A stretch of 64,000 nt of DNA from RGIG9379 sp031553005 (GTDB lineage: Bacteria; Bacteroidota; Bacteroidia; Bacteroidales; Paludibacteraceae), in NCBI GenBank assembly GCA_031553005.1, contig JAVBMA010000007.1:28174-92173 (forward strand), written 5' to 3'. Below the pieces are notes generated by a model. It was not told where the DNA came from. It ran no database searches and saw nothing but the letters and a program-made list of their open reading frames with translations. The stretch's first letter is position 1. Every line of letters begins with the position of its first letter. Shown piece after piece: positions 52,238 through 62,170 of this stretch. The position numbers and the translations under genes were made by a program.

Positions 52238-54676
52238 TTACCCCATAATAACTTCAACTGTGTTAACAGATCCGGCAGGTTGCATAGGAATGATATTTCC
52301 TGCAACTTCTTTTCCATTGACAACCAGTTTTTTAACTCCTTTCATTACACCATTGTTTTTCACTTCGATTTTATAAGTAGCGTTGCGGAATTTACGCGAT
52401 ACGCTAAAGCCTTTCCAATCGGCAGGGATACAAGGATTTACTTCTAATCCGCTATAAGCAGGTTTGATACCTAAGATGAATTGGGTAATAGTATAATAGT
52501 TCCATGCAGCAGTACCGGTCAACCATGAGTTTTTAGCTTCACCCGGTTTGAACGCGTCTTTTCCTGCAATCATCTGAGCATATACATAAGGCTCAACTTT
52601 GTGCAAGTCTGAAATTTCTTCAGTATAGGAAGGACATATTTTGCGGAAATAATCCCATGCCATATCTCCACGTCCTAAAATGGTTTCACCGATAATAACC
52701 CAAGGGTTGTTGTGGCAGAAGATACCTGCGTTTTCTTTGTAACCGGCAGGATAAGTTGAAATTTCTCCGTATTCAACGACATATTCGGTAAATGCCGGAT
52801 TATTCAATACGATACCGTGTTCGCAATCGAGGTGTTTTTTTACCGAATCCAATGATTTTTTAACCATACCTTCTTCGAGTCCGATTCCGGCCATAGTACA
52901 CCATCCTTGTGATTCAATGAATATTTTACCTTCTTTATTTTCGTTGCTACCGATTTTCTTACCGTAGAAGTCGTATGCACGCAAGTACCAATCTCCGTCC
53001 CAACCGTGTTTCTTAACGGCTTCGATCATCTCATTTACAAATTTTTCGGCACGGGCAGCTTCTTCGTTATTGCCAATCTGACGGCAAAGTTCTACGTAAT
53101 CGCGACCGCAAACCACGAATAATCCGGCAATCATTAATGATTCAGCCTTAGATCCTTCAGTTTTGTTTTCGGTAGTTTGGAACGATTCGTTCGGATCCCA
53201 TGAGAAACAGTTCAAATTCAAACAGTCATTCCAGTCTGCACGTCCGATAAGCGGCAACATGTGAGGCCCGAGGTTTTCGATCACGTGGTTGAACGAAACC
53301 GTCAGGTGATGGAACAATGATTTCTCAGATCCCGGTTGGTTATCAAATGGAACCGCTTCGTCTAAGATAGAGAAGTCTCCGGATTCTTTAATATAAGCTA
53401 CAGTACCGAAAATCAACCACATCGGGTCATCGTTGAATCCACCGCCAACATCGTTGTTACCACGTTTTGTAAGCGGTTGGTATTGGTGATAGCATCCACC
53501 GTCTGGAAACTGGGTAGAAGCAATATCGATAATTCTTTCGCGTGCGCGGGCAGGAATCTGGTGAACGAAACCAACCAAGTCTTGGTTTGAATCGCGGAAT
53601 CCCATACCGCGTCCGATACCTGATTCGAAGAAAGAAGCCGAACGGGAGAAATTAAAGGTAATCATACATTGGTATTGATTCCAGATGTTTACCATACGGT
53701 CTAATTTTTCTTCTCCACTCTTCAATACATACATATCAAGAAGGTTATCCCAGTATGCACGTAATTCCATGAATGCAGCGTCAACTTTAGCAGCAGTATC
53801 GAATTTTGCAATAGTTGCTTTTGCCGGTTTCTTATTGATTATGCCTTTTGATTCCCATTTATCGTCACGGTTTTCAAATTCAACATATCCCAATACGAAA
53901 ACAAACTCTTTGGATTCACCCGGTTGCAATTCCACTTCGATGTAGTGAGATGCGATAGGCGACCATCCATGAGCTTCGGACATACCCGGTTTTCCTGCCA
54001 TTACAGCTTGCGGATCACGGAATTCGTTGTATAAACCGATAAATGTTTCACGGTCTGTGTCATATCCTTGAACAGGAACGTTTACGCTATAATAAGCATA
54101 GTGGTTACGTCTCTCTTTATATTCTGTTTTGTGGTAAATAACGGAATCTTCGATTTCCACCTCTCCGGTAGAGAAGTTACGCTGGAAGTTTTCCATATCC
54201 GTTGCGGCATTCCACAAGCACCATTCGGCAAAAGAGAATAGTTTTACCTTTTTAGCTTCCTTGTTTTTGTTTGTCAGCTTTACTTTCTGAACTTCAGCCA
54301 ATGTTTTCAAAGGAACGAAAAACAATGTTTCTGCTTCAATACCATTTTTCTCTCCGGTGATGATCGTATAATTCATCCCGTGGCGGCACTCATACTTGTC
54401 CAATTCCGTTTTGCAAGGTTTCCAACCCGGAGACCAGACTGTTCCGTTGTCGTTAATATAAAAATAACGGCCGCCGTTGTCCATAGGGACATTGTTGTAA
54501 CGGTAGCGAGTGATGCGGCGGAACTTAGCATCTTTGTAGAAAGAATATCCACCTGCTGTGTTAGAGATTAATGAAAAGAAATCTTCGTTTCCTAAATAGT
54601 TGATCCAAGGCCACGGAGTGCGTGGGTTTGTGATAACGTACTCGCGACGTTGGTCATCAAAATGTCCGAATTTCAT
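52238..54676 (-). CDS. Cellobiose phosphorylase (GH94)
   Basis: Splits cellobiose with phosphate into alpha-glucose 1-phosphate and glucose in the cytoplasm. The 812-residue protein matches the GH94 cellobiose phosphorylase pattern along its whole length: MKFGHFDDQRREYVITNPRT at the start, TRYRYNNVP, FRDSNQDLVGFVH, GGGFNDDPMWL and the catalytic aspartate near residue 484 in DWNDCLNLNCF. Length fits (about 810-825). There is no signal peptide. A -7 box TAAATTTG lies at 54754-54761 on the minus strand. It is the first gene of the locus, upstream of GH5 and the GPH symporters. Phosphorolysis saves one ATP per cellobiose, fitting an anaerobe. Confidence 0.96.
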   Translation of the reverse strand: MKFGHFDDQRREYVITNPRTPWPWINYLGNEDFFSLISNTAGGYSFYKDAKFRRITRYRYNNVPMDNGGRYFYINDNGTVWSPGWKPCKTELDKYECRHGMNYTIITGEKNGIEAETLFFVPLKTLAEVQKVKLTNKNKEAKKVKLFSFAEWCLWNAATDMENFQRNFSTGEVEIEDSVIYHKTEYKERRNHYAYYSVNVPVQGYDTDRETFIGLYNEFRDPQAVMAGKPGMSEAHGWSPIASHYIEVELQPGESKEFVFVLGYVEFENRDDKWESKGIINKKPAKATIAKFDTAAKVDAAFMELRAYWDNLLDMYVLKSGEEKLDRMVNIWNQYQCMITFNFSRSASFFESGIGRGMGFRDSNQDLVGFVHQIPARARERIIDIASTQFPDGGCYHQYQPLTKRGNNDVGGGFNDDPMWLIFGTVAYIKESGDFSILDEAVPFDNQPGSEKSLFHHLTVSFNHVIENLGPHMLPLIGRADWNDCLNLNCFSWDPNESFQTTENKTEGSKAESLMIAGLFVVCGRDYVELCRQIGNNEEAARAEKFVNEMIEAVKKHGWDGDWYLRAYDFYGKKIGSNENKEGKIFIESQGWCTMAGIGLEEGMVKKSLDSVKKHLDCEHGIVLNNPAFTEYVVEYGEISTYPAGYKENAGIFCHNNPWVIIGETILGRGDMAWDYFRKICPSYTEEISDLHKVEPYVYAQMIAGKDAFKPGEAKNSWLTGTAAWNYYTITQFILGIKPAYSGLEVNPCIPADWKGFSVSRKFRNATYKIEVKNNGVMKGVKKLVVNGKEVAGNIIPMQPAGSVNTVEVIMG

Positions 54677-54753
54677 ACGACAATAAATTGTTTTTAGTTA
54701 TATATATAATTAATTTATGATAACATGTTTTATGTTGATTTTTAGAGAACGTA

Positions 54754-54761
54754 CAAATTTA
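54754..54761 (-). promoter_or_regulatory. -7 box before cellobiose phosphorylase
   Basis: Minus-strand TAAATTTG, an exact TAnnTTTG match, 78 nt before the ATG at 54676. No correctly spaced -33 element is seen. Confidence 0.45.
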
Positions 54762-55261
54762 GAATTAAAATTCAAAAAAAATTTAATTCCATAAGAATAA
54801 TTCATTTTGGTTTTATTTTAATCGGATTAATCTTTCAATCCGGATAACATATAGAACGTTTCTGTTTTTCTTCTTATTGTGCGATCTGTCTTTTTATCCT
54901 AAATAAAAATATCGCCTTCAGGCTGATTTTGCAAAAACATTTCCATCTTCCACCTTTCAATTTTCATCTTTCACCTTTCAATTTATAAACTTGATCATGG
55001 AACAATTTGCATTCGATATGTGTTATTTATATAATGCTGTGAAATATCTCTATATTCCGGCATAAAGGTAGAAACAAAGACTATTAAAACCGTAACAATT
55101 GAAAAATAAACAATTTAGATAACCTGTAATGTTTTTTTGTCTTTTCACTTGATTTTTTCTTAATGATTATTAATTTTACTTTTAGTTCCGTAATAAAAGT
55201 GTTAGTTATGCTTTGTGCAGAATCTAATGCAATTAGTATATAATTTTTTTATTTAGCGTTT
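54762..55261. other. Intergenic region between divergent phosphorylase and OmpA genes
   Basis: AT-rich, with a run of CACCTTTCAATTTTCATCTT-type words at about 54946-54983, of the same kind as the GTGAAAGG elements but single-armed. Near 55206 TATGCTTTG resembles a -7 box with one extra base and could serve the OmpA gene. No gene or RNA is recognised. Confidence 0.55.
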
Positions 55262-56656
55262 ATGAAAAATAAATTATACGCATCAGTTCTTTCTTTGGCA
55301 CTCTTTTGTATGCCGGAATTTGCCTCTGCCCAGGCACAGGTGACAAATAATCAAAAATCTGATAATCAGAATAATTCTTCCCAAACAAAGAAAGAAGGAG
55401 TTCCTAACTATACATTAGAAGAGGATAGGTCTTTTGCTCATTGGTCAATCGGGGTCGGCGCAGGAGTAAGTGTGTTTGACGGGGATTTAAATGAAAGTAC
55501 CAAAAGAATATTGCCCAATGCAGAGGCAGGTTATACACTGAATGCAAATATAGAAAGGTCTTTCAATCCGATTTTCGGATTAGGTATAGAATATACTTTT
55601 ATTCCTTATAAAGCGAATGAAGAAGGGACTAATTACAAAGTGAAAGGGTCTGCCCACGAAGGTAACATTTATTTATCCGTGAACATGTTGAACTTGTTTT
55701 ACAGATACAGGCCGCAAAAATGGGGACTATTTTTGAATACGGGTATAGGGATATCATACTACAATGCAAAAATGACGGACAGGACTACCGGAGAGGTGGT
55801 TGTATACAACGGTCATTCAATGGATCTGGAAGACGGAACAGCTTTAATCTTTCCCGTTGCCATGGTTCTTGAATACAACCTCAGCAAATATTTTGCCCTC
55901 GGATTGAAAGGCGAGTACCGCTTGCATAACAAAGATAATTTTGAAGGGCATACTGTAAATATAAGACAAGGGAACTGGAACGATGCGTTTGAACTTTTAT
56001 TCCTGACATTCCGGTACAAACCTCATTTCGGAAAAGAATATCACGTCCGGAACATCAGTTATGGCGATTTGAACATGAAAGAGATCAACCGCCGGCTAGC
56101 CGATATGGAAGATATTATCAGGAATATGTCTAATGCAGACTCCTGCTGTATGGTCAATAGCGAAAAAATCAACCAATTAGCAGTAGTAATGAACTCAAAG
56201 GCAGATACCGGGTTTGTTGTACGGAAAATAGCAGCGGCTACACCGGAAGCCTGTCCTGTTCCGAAAGTCGATGAAAGAACCAAACGAGTATTCAATGAAG
56301 CATTACGGGGTATCCAGTTTGAAACAGCCAAAAATGATATAAAACTTATTTCGTATCCGATTCTGGATAATATTGTAGCAGTTATGAACGAAAACCCTAA
56401 ATATGAGTTGGATATTATCGGGCATACTGATAACGTAGGAGATGCAAAATATAATCTGGATCTGTCGGACAGGAGGGTTCATGCCGTGCGTATGTATTTA
56501 ATAAATAAGGGAATTGAAAACACCCGGCTTACATCTTTCGGTAAAGGGGAGTCCGAACCTGTCGCAACCAACAGTACTGCTGAAGGAAGAGCATTGAACA
56601 GGCGCGTTGAGTTTGTGGTTAAACAAGGCAATCAGGTTCTTTTCAAATCTGAATAA
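55262..56656 (+). CDS. OmpA-family outer-membrane protein
   Basis: A 464-residue protein with a signal peptide (cleavage near residue 23, ASAQA), a low-complexity linker rich in Asn, Gln and Ser, a beta-barrel (about residues 55-265, with alternating aromatic strands such as WGLFLNTGIGISYYN), a short coiled coil (about 270-305) and a C-terminal OmpA domain (about 345-455) with ELDIIGHTDNVGDAKYNLDL, LSDRRVHAVRMYL and NRRVEFVV. The OmpA domain binds peptidoglycan and anchors the outer membrane. It is ended by a strong hairpin at 56676. Confidence 0.93.
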   Translation: MKNKLYASVLSLALFCMPEFASAQAQVTNNQKSDNQNNSSQTKKEGVPNYTLEEDRSFAHWSIGVGAGVSVFDGDLNESTKRILPNAEAGYTLNANIERSFNPIFGLGIEYTFIPYKANEEGTNYKVKGSAHEGNIYLSVNMLNLFYRYRPQKWGLFLNTGIGISYYNAKMTDRTTGEVVVYNGHSMDLEDGTALIFPVAMVLEYNLSKYFALGLKGEYRLHNKDNFEGHTVNIRQGNWNDAFELLFLTFRYKPHFGKEYHVRNISYGDLNMKEINRRLADMEDIIRNMSNADSCCMVNSEKINQLAVVMNSKADTGFVVRKIAAATPEACPVPKVDERTKRVFNEALRGIQFETAKNDIKLISYPILDNIVAVMNENPKYELDIIGHTDNVGDAKYNLDLSDRRVHAVRMYLINKGIENTRLTSFGKGESEPVATNSTAEGRALNRRVEFVVKQGNQVLFKSE

Positions 56657-56675
56657 GAAGAATAAGAATCAACTG

Positions 56676-56714
56676 AAAACAGCTGTCTGATTAAAATCGA
56701 ACAGCTGTTTTTTT
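56676..56714 (+). terminator. Terminator after the OmpA gene
   Basis: AAAACAGCTGT (56676-56686) pairs with ACAGCTGTTTT (56701-56711), with TCGA-type inner pairing and a seven-T tail. Confidence 0.9.
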
Positions 56715-56754
56715 AATTAAATATTCTCTCAATTTTATACTCAACTATCTTAAA

Positions 56755-57711
56755 ATGAAGAAAAAAGTATTAGTCACATATAATCTTTTCCGCGAGGGAC
56801 TTGAAAAACTTGCAACAGAATTCGATTTGATCTTTCCAACAGGAAAAACGTTCAGCAAAGAAGAACTATTTGCACATATAAAAGATAGCGATGCCTTATT
56901 GTCCATGTTCAATTTGCCGGTAAACAAAGAATTGATAGACGCCGGGAATAACCTGAAAATCATTGCAAACTACGGAGTAGGTTATGATAATATAGACGTT
57001 GCTTATGCATCTCAAAAAGGAATTGTGGTGACAAATACTCCCGACCCCGTAGTGGAACCAACCGCAGAGCTTGCTTTTGCGTTGATGTCTGCTGTTGCCC
57101 GCCGGATTCCGGAGTGCGACCGGAAACTACGTGAAAAGGATGCCCTAAAATGGGGACCGTTGGAAAATCTTGGGATAGGTCTTTATGGGAAAACACTCGG
57201 GATAATCGGAATGGGAAGAATCGGGCAGGCAATTGCCCGGCGCGCACAAGCCTCCGGAATGAAAGTTTCTTACCATAACCGGAACAGATTGGATTCAAAA
57301 ACCGAACAGGAGTATGGGGCAAATTACCTCTCTTTCGAAGACTTATTATCCTCTTCGGACTACATTTCGCTTAATATGCCTCTATCAAGCAATACATATC
57401 ATTTGATAGGAGAAAACGAATTAAGCCGTATGAAAAAAGGCGCGATCCTTGTCAATACTGCCCGTGGGGCTGTTGTCGATGAAAAGGCGCTTGTCCGGAG
57501 CTTGCAATCAGGGCATCTCGGCGGAGCTGCTTTGGATGTTTACGAGCATGAGCCCGTTATTTCTCCTGAACTGCTTACGATGGACAATGTCGTGCTTGCC
57601 CCTCATAATGGCACTGCTACAATTGACGGACGAAATGCAATGAGCCGCTATGCTGCGGAAAATATCATCCGTTTTTTTCATGGAGAAACACCTTTAAGCA
57701 GGGTAAATTGA
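56755..57711 (+). CDS. D-isomer-specific 2-hydroxyacid dehydrogenase
   Basis: A 318-residue NAD(P)-dependent reductase, probably of the glyoxylate/hydroxypyruvate group. The Rossmann motif is GIIGMGRIGQAIARRAQ (about residues 148-164). The catalytic triad is in place: Arg in NTARGAVVDEKA, Glu in DVYEHEP, His in APHNGTAT. NYGVGYDNID and the two-domain length (about 310-330) agree with the family. D-lactate dehydrogenase is an alternative. It stands alone after the OmpA terminator; the glycerate-kinase-like gene at 41405 is a possible metabolic partner (glyoxylate to glycerate to 3-phosphoglycerate), which is inference. Confidence 0.9.
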   Translation: MKKKVLVTYNLFREGLEKLATEFDLIFPTGKTFSKEELFAHIKDSDALLSMFNLPVNKELIDAGNNLKIIANYGVGYDNIDVAYASQKGIVVTNTPDPVVEPTAELAFALMSAVARRIPECDRKLREKDALKWGPLENLGIGLYGKTLGIIGMGRIGQAIARRAQASGMKVSYHNRNRLDSKTEQEYGANYLSFEDLLSSSDYISLNMPLSSNTYHLIGENELSRMKKGAILVNTARGAVVDEKALVRSLQSGHLGGAALDVYEHEPVISPELLTMDNVVLAPHNGTATIDGRNAMSRYAAENIIRFFHGETPLSRVN

Positions 57712-58284
57712 TGTATACCGATTCAGATGAATATCCCGAATATATACAATTAAGTAATGAATATTTGGCTTTTCAAGCCTTTTTCAGCTACTGGTTCGCA
57801 TTAATTTTAAATATTTAATGACGTGTTTTCAGGTGTTTATTATCTCATTAATAGACAGGTAGCTTGTAACTGCTTATTATAAGCCTGAATTTCAAAAGTT
57901 TCTGCAATTGTGGTTTGCAAATGAAATAAATATATTCAATATGAATATTCAACACATTTTGCACACTAAGCAGTTGTGTGTGTTATGAATTATTACTAAA
58001 ATTGCATGCCCGTTTTTTTACCGGTCAATGATATTTTTTCATAGTCCTAACGGCATAGGATCTGTTGTCGATTTAAACAAACAGAAATATCCGGATCATT
58101 AATCTTCCTAAATTGTTTTCACAGATTTATTATTGTTTAGTAGTTTTCAAGTAAATTGCATTGCGTAAAAAATTTAAGGCAAATGGATCGTTTCGATTCC
58201 ATTGCGACAATTTGATATGATTCACAGATTCAATTTACAAATGAAAATTGATTGAAGTTGTAAAGTAAAAACATCAATGTGATA
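57712..58284. other. Intergenic stretch before the O-antigen ligase-like gene
   Basis: About 570 AT-rich bases. A small hairpin GGCTTTTCAAGCC-type sequence lies at about 57766-57779, too weak to call a terminator with confidence. ATATTCAATATGAATAT at about 57936 is a short palindrome. No promoter, RNA or gene is recognised. Confidence 0.5.
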
Positions 58285-59547
58285 ATGTTTATGAATAAAA
58301 ATATGAACCGATATCTTTCTGCAACCAGAACAGTTTTTCAGGTTCTTTCTTATTTGTCTTTTTTATTGGCGGCGGTAGCATTAAGCTTTCCTACCCATTA
58401 TATAAATATATTTCTGTTTACATGGATGGTTTTTAATGGTGCAGACCTGCTGCTCAGAGGAAAATATAATTTTGAACTCCCGAATAAAAATAATATCCAT
58501 TTATACTTCCTGCTTGCATTCTATTTATGGATGGTGATCTCTTTGTTTTGGACAAGCGATCTGGGCGAAGGACAAAAAATACTGATGAAAAGGATATCTT
58601 TTCTTATTTTTCCCCTTTTTGCTTTTTTTGGGGTTAACAGGCTTTACAATCTGAAACAGATTTTATTAGCTTTTTTATTAGGGACAATCTTGTCTACCCT
58701 GGCATTTATTGCTTTTTGTTATGTTAATTACACAAAGAATCCGGAATGGTTTTCAAATTTGAATCAGTTGGGGCAATATACGATATCAATATATAAGCAC
58801 CGTACATATTTTGATATTTGCCTGGTACTAGGTGTTATATCTTACATATACCTGAAAGATTTTATCATAAAAAGAACTTCCTCTATCTTTTATTACATAA
58901 CATTTTTGCTTTTAATTGTCCTGTACTGGGAAGTGGTCTACTTCACGGGAGGCAGGATGTCATTGATAATATTTTTTATTATATTGATTCTGACCGGGTT
59001 TAAATTCCTTTGGGAAAAAGGGTATTATAAACTGATTGTTCTATTTTTGTTAACAGCCTTATTCTCCTCTGTCATCGTATTGAAAAATCACTCCCGGATG
59101 CAACATTTGGAGCTAACACAAGAAAAACTCCAACAATTCGATCCCCGCTATGAATTGTGGAGAAATACAATACAATGTATCCAAAACTCAAATATTTTAT
59201 CCGGCACAGGAGTAGGCGATTGTGAAAATGTTTTTGTGGAAAATCATCAAAAGCCGGAATTCCGGAAGTATTATTATGAAACCGAAAGCCCTCATAATGA
59301 ATTCTTAAAGACACAACTGGAATTGGGAATAGTAGGAACCCTGTTGCTGATAGCAATACTAATTTCGGTTGTAGTAAATAATAAAAGTAAAAATGCAAGG
59401 TTTTTTACGCTCAATATCGGGGTTGTATGGTTTTTGTTCCTGCTGATAGAAACCATCGGGATAACAAGCACTTCTACATATATGTTCGCCTTTTGCCTGC
59501 TGCTCGTTTATTGGGCTAAGGACAAAGCAGCGCTGGAGAAGGTCTAA
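58285..59547 (+). CDS. O-antigen ligase/polymerase-like membrane protein
   Basis: A 420-residue membrane protein with about 10-12 helices and a large periplasmic loop (about residues 285-345) containing RYELWRNTIQC, GTGVGD, and ETESPHNEFLKTQLELGIVG. That last motif, PHNxxLxxxxxxG, is the Wzy_C/O-antigen ligase signature. Such proteins join or polymerise O-antigen or related glycans on the outer face of the inner membrane. ATG 58285 is used (58291 and 58303 are alternatives; the frame also opens with GTG at 58279). No glycan gene cluster is adjacent except the deacetylase that follows. Confidence 0.87.
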   Translation: MFMNKNMNRYLSATRTVFQVLSYLSFLLAAVALSFPTHYINIFLFTWMVFNGADLLLRGKYNFELPNKNNIHLYFLLAFYLWMVISLFWTSDLGEGQKILMKRISFLIFPLFAFFGVNRLYNLKQILLAFLLGTILSTLAFIAFCYVNYTKNPEWFSNLNQLGQYTISIYKHRTYFDICLVLGVISYIYLKDFIIKRTSSIFYYITFLLLIVLYWEVVYFTGGRMSLIIFFIILILTGFKFLWEKGYYKLIVLFLLTALFSSVIVLKNHSRMQHLELTQEKLQQFDPRYELWRNTIQCIQNSNILSGTGVGDCENVFVENHQKPEFRKYYYETESPHNEFLKTQLELGIVGTLLLIAILISVVVNNKSKNARFFTLNIGVVWFLFLLIETIGITSTSTYMFAFCLLLVYWAKDKAALEKV

Positions 59548-59642
59548 ATCCGGGATTCGGTGTCTGTATATAATACATTTCTTAAGTATTGGTATAAATT
59601 ATTTTAAATGATTATCCGCAATATTACCACTAATGAAAAATA

Positions 59643-59716
59643 ATAAACACAAAGACACAAAGTACACAAAGGAAATAAAATAAAAAAACTTTGCGTACTT
59701 TATGACTTTGTGTTTA
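59643..59716. repeat. CACAAAG word-repeat hairpin
   Basis: Left arm TAAACACAAAGACACAAAGT and ACACAAAGG (59643-59672) pairs with right arm ACTTTGCGTACTTTATGACT and TTGTGTTTA (59688-59716) around a short AT loop. It fills the middle of the 270-nt gap between the ligase-like and deacetylase genes. A second, larger element of the same word type is at 63729-63832. Confidence 0.8.
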
Positions 59717-59818
59717 CAAAATCCATTGACATTGGTATTAGTGGTAATAATTATGGATAAGCTTTTTATTTTATTTGACTATTAATGATTTAGTAAATCA
59801 TTTTAATAAAAAGTAAAT

Positions 59819-60607
59819 ATGTTATATTATTTTATTCCTGTTGTTCTAATATTGTTTGTGATATTGTTGGCTATTGTTCGCTGCAAAATGGATAATGGCA
59901 TCCGCATATTCATGTATCATCATATCGTTTCTCCGGAGACTCCGGATCAAACAGAATTTTTTGTTCATAAAGAGACTTTTGCGAAGCAACTTGACATGAT
60001 AAATGAAAAGGGATTTAATGCCTTGACTTTATCCGAATTTGAAAATGCCTGTGAACATAACAAGAAACTTCCCAAACGATCGGTTCTCATCACTTTGGAC
60101 GACGGATGGCGGGATAACTATGATTACGCATTTCCGGTTATAAAAGAAAAAAAAATTCCCGTAACAATTTTCCTGAGCACTGGTTCAATAGGAAACAATC
60201 CCGATTTCCTTTCGTGGGAACAGATAGACGAAATGAAAAAAACAGGACTGGTACAATTTGCTTCCCACGGTGTAAATCACAAAAGATTGAGGAAATTGAC
60301 CGATGAAGAGGTGCTATCTGAGTTGACCGGAAGCAAAAAAGAACTGGAGGAAATATTTAAAGAGCCGGTTAAGAGCTTTTGTTATCCTTACGGATCTTTC
60401 GACGGGAGGGTTCGTAAACTGGTATTTAAAGCAGGTTATTCACTTGATTACGGAACACGCAAAGGGATTAATTCATGGCCTTGGAAAAGAAAACGCCCTT
60501 TACTTCGGGCGCATATTTTAAATAATGAAAGTTTAAAAGATTTTTACCATCAACTTTGTACGGGATATAAAAACAGCATTTTCGCGTGGTTGTTTCCCCG
60601 TTTTTGA
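59819..60607 (+). CDS. Membrane-anchored polysaccharide deacetylase
   Basis: A 262-residue NodB-homology (carbohydrate esterase 4) protein with an N-terminal helix (about residues 3-20). The motifs are IFMYHHIV, LITLDDGWRDNYDYAFPVI (motif 1, DD pair, about residues 90-108), ASHGVNHKRL (motif 2, two metal His), and CYPYGSFDGRVRKL (motif 3). It would remove acetyl groups from a cell-surface glycan in the periplasm. It lies in the same direction as the O-antigen ligase-like gene, so a shared role in surface-glycan modification is plausible. Confidence 0.92.
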   Translation: MLYYFIPVVLILFVILLAIVRCKMDNGIRIFMYHHIVSPETPDQTEFFVHKETFAKQLDMINEKGFNALTLSEFENACEHNKKLPKRSVLITLDDGWRDNYDYAFPVIKEKKIPVTIFLSTGSIGNNPDFLSWEQIDEMKKTGLVQFASHGVNHKRLRKLTDEEVLSELTGSKKELEEIFKEPVKSFCYPYGSFDGRVRKLVFKAGYSLDYGTRKGINSWPWKRKRPLLRAHILNNESLKDFYHQLCTGYKNSIFAWLFPRF

Positions 60608-60721
60608 GAATATCATTTGAATCAATTTCCAATAAGCTCTTGTTTTGAACTGAGGATAAAAAATTCTTATTACACTCATTTTCAATTCTCTGTTCCGCTA
60701 TCTTTATAATTGAAAAAGCCA

Positions 60722-60762
60722 GAGAGGATAAACAAGTGCCTTTGCTGCTTGTTTATCCTCTC
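60722..60762. terminator. Hairpin between the convergent deacetylase and ackA genes
   Basis: GAGAGGATAAACAAG (60722-60736) pairs perfectly with CTTGTTTATCCTCTC (60748-60762), 15 bp with an 11-nt loop. There is no T tract on either strand. A degenerate dispersed-repeat copy follows at 60783-60817. Confidence 0.65.
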
Positions 60763-60865
60763 GTATATTGTTAAATACCAGTCATTCCGGGCGAAATATA
60801 TTGGAGTAAGAAATCCCGCTTATCCCGAACTTCGGTTATTTTATATAATTCTTTAGAATTTATTT

Positions 60866-62065
60866 TCAGGCATTGACTATTTCCAACGTATCCGAAGCAA
60901 TCATAAGCTCTTCGTCGGTTGGGATGACAATAACCGTAACTTTCGATCCTTCGGGACTCAAAATACGTTCTTCCCCGATTGTTCCGGCGTTTACGCTTTT
61001 ATCTATCCGGATGCCCAGGCTTTCCATATTTTCACAGATTAATTCGCGAACGCGGTAGTTATTTTCACCGATACCTCCGGTAAATATCAACACATCCAAT
61101 CCTCCTAAGGCTGCAACATAAGAGCCGATATATTTTTTTACACGGTACTGGAACATCTCTACTGCCAGAGCAGCGCGTTTATTTCCCTGTTCGATTTTCG
61201 ACTGAACATCGCGCATATCAGAAGAGACTCCGGATATTCCCAGCAATCCGCTTTTACTGTTCAATATGGAAGACATCTCTTTAACATCGTATTTATTCTC
61301 CTCCATTAGATAAAGAACGGTTCCGGCATCAATATCTCCGACGCGAGTTCCCATTACAAGACCTTCGAGAGGAGTCATTCCCATAGAAGTATCTATTGAT
61401 TTTCCATCCTTAATGGCAGTAATAGAACCACCATTCCCGATGTGGCAGGTAATCATCCGGCTGCCTTCCGGTTTTATATTAAGGACTTCAAATGCTTTTT
61501 TCGAAACATAATGATGGCTGGTTCCATGAAAGCCGTAACGGCGTACTCCTTTTTCTTCATAAAATTCATACGGAAGAGCATACATAAACGCTTCCTGAGG
61601 CATTGTCTGGTGAAATGCGGTATCGAATACTGCTACCTGAGGAATATCCGGCATCAACTTTTCAATAGCACGTATACCTTTCAAATTGGGTAAATTATGA
61701 AGAGGGGCAATTTTTATGCACTCTTCGATTTTCTCGATTACTTCGTCTGTAATAAGAACACTGCTATTGAATTTTTCACCGCCATGCACAACGCGGTGTC
61801 CTACCGCATCGATTTCGGAAAGCGAACGGATAACTCCATTTTCCGAATCGGTAAGGATCTCAAGAATAAATTCGATTCCGGCAGAATGCTCGGAAATCTC
61901 TTTTTGTATAATTTTCTTCTCTCCGTCCTCCTTGGCATATTTCAGAAAAGAGTCTTTCAATCCGAGTTTCTCAAGTCCTCCCTGTGCCAGAACTTTAGCC
62001 GCAGGCATATCAATCAATTTGTACTTAACAGAAGAACTGCCGCAATTCAATACTAATATCTTCAT
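60866..62065 (-). CDS. ackA: Acetate kinase
   Basis: AckA makes ATP and acetate from acetyl phosphate. The 399-residue protein begins MKILVLNCGSSSVKYKLID (ASKHA phosphate loop), and has HRVVHGGEKF, ALYAIPYEFYE-type FMYALPYEFYEEKGVRRYGFHG (with the catalytic region GFHGTSHHYV), CHIGNGGSITAI, MGMTPLEGLVMGTRVGDID and FTGGIGENN, all diagnostic. The ATG at 62065 is the true start; the longer frame opens with TTG. Length is typical (about 400). It lies 105 nt after pta on the same strand and is likely co-transcribed. Confidence 0.97.
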   Translation of the reverse strand: MKILVLNCGSSSVKYKLIDMPAAKVLAQGGLEKLGLKDSFLKYAKEDGEKKIIQKEISEHSAGIEFILEILTDSENGVIRSLSEIDAVGHRVVHGGEKFNSSVLITDEVIEKIEECIKIAPLHNLPNLKGIRAIEKLMPDIPQVAVFDTAFHQTMPQEAFMYALPYEFYEEKGVRRYGFHGTSHHYVSKKAFEVLNIKPEGSRMITCHIGNGGSITAIKDGKSIDTSMGMTPLEGLVMGTRVGDIDAGTVLYLMEENKYDVKEMSSILNSKSGLLGISGVSSDMRDVQSKIEQGNKRAALAVEMFQYRVKKYIGSYVAALGGLDVLIFTGGIGENNYRVRELICENMESLGIRIDKSVNAGTIGEERILSPEGSKVTVIVIPTDEELMIASDTLEIVNA

Positions 62066-62170
62066 GGTGTAATCTTTATAAATTCGAAAAAGGTAATACA
62101 TTAGATTGGCATTCAATCTATATATGAAATTTCAACATGGCCTCATACGTAAAACAGAAGGAAGTATGTT

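Noticed and set aside
51949..52248. 99-codon plus-strand frame after the right inverted-repeat arm
   Set aside because: No motif or membrane pattern of a known family, and its last third is translated CCCTC repeat. It probably is not a gene.
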